From the NCBI GenBank assembly GCA_944386285.1, contig CALXAM010000065.1:1-61972 (forward strand): a DNA stretch of 61,972 nt, read 5' to 3'. This document shows, in pieces, positions 61,972 to 61,972 of the stretch. Both the position numbers and the translations under genes were made by a program. The stretch comes from an uncultured Clostridia bacterium. GTDB taxonomy: Bacteria > Bacillota > Clostridia > Oscillospirales > Ruminococcaceae. Positions within the stretch are counted from its first letter, which is position 1; every line of letters starts with the position of its first letter. The notes beneath the pieces were generated by a model. That model worked only from the letters and a program-made list of their open reading frames with translations. It was not told where the DNA came from and ran no database searches.

Positions 61972-61972
61972 T

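Overview
This window looks like chromosomal DNA of a low-to-moderate G+C Gram-positive anaerobe of the Clostridia, probably an Oscillospiraceae/Ruminococcaceae-type gut commensal. That placement is inferred from PolC-type DNA polymerase III, strong GGAGG ribosome binding sites, frequent TTG/GTG starts, the pyrH-frr-uppS-cdsA-dxr-rseP-ispG-polC gene order, a HisZ-dependent short HisG, a LexA box of the Bacillus/Clostridium type, SipW-type signal peptidase genes and a sortase-like C-terminal sorting signal. No phage, insertion sequence or CRISPR array is visible; the window reads as ordinary chromosome with several accessory clusters.

Layout. 1-4341: the 3' part of a very large cell-surface protein (Ig-like, discoidin and FIVAR repeats, degenerate sorting signal). 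4430-6636: a divergent organophosphate-type MFS transporter and DeoR regulator. 6702-8369: an acyl-CoA synthetase. 8588-11152 (minus): rpsO-pnp with structured leaders. 11482-22116: the pyrimidine/ribosome recycling/isoprenoid/phospholipid/replication operon ending in polC. 22182-29834: a complete-looking histidine operon hisZGDCBHAFIE that lacks only a histidinol-phosphatase. 29900-31258: an alanine/glycine:sodium symporter whose start codon abuts the his terminator. 31343-35194: an ACT-domain protein with hom-thrB-lysC (threonine branch), where lysC carries an internal beta-subunit start. 35310-39003: a DUF4830-like protein, a pseudouridine synthase, a lone MsmX/UgpC-type sugar ABC ATPase and a URO-D family protein.

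39061-41386 (minus) is a tightly coupled three-gene operon (81-aa unknown, TIGR03915-like, TIGR03916-like radical SAM) with a strong promoter overlapped by a LexA/SOS box, divergent from a WYL regulator. 42874-48401 is the most unusual cluster: a dlt-like set (adenylating ligase, carrier protein, MBOAT, SGNH/DltD-like protein) with a fold-III PLP decarboxylase inserted between ligase and carrier. By analogy with BtrJ/BtrI/BtrK of butirosin biosynthesis it may load an amino acid on the carrier, decarboxylate it there, and attach the resulting amine-bearing acyl group to an envelope polymer. 48604-55702 holds a CarD-like regulator, a MarR regulator with a palindromic operator, a heterodimeric ABC exporter, a MATE transporter and a cytidylate-kinase-like protein. 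The CarD and MATE genes share a near-identical promoter plus 5'-end hairpin/T-tract module. 55959-60431 is a five-gene SipW/TasA-like surface-fibre cluster.

The window ends with an isochorismatase-family hydrolase and four tRNA genes (Val-GAC; then Val-TAC, Asp-GTC, Phe-GAA in one unit). Calls rest on reading motifs by eye; no database search was possible.
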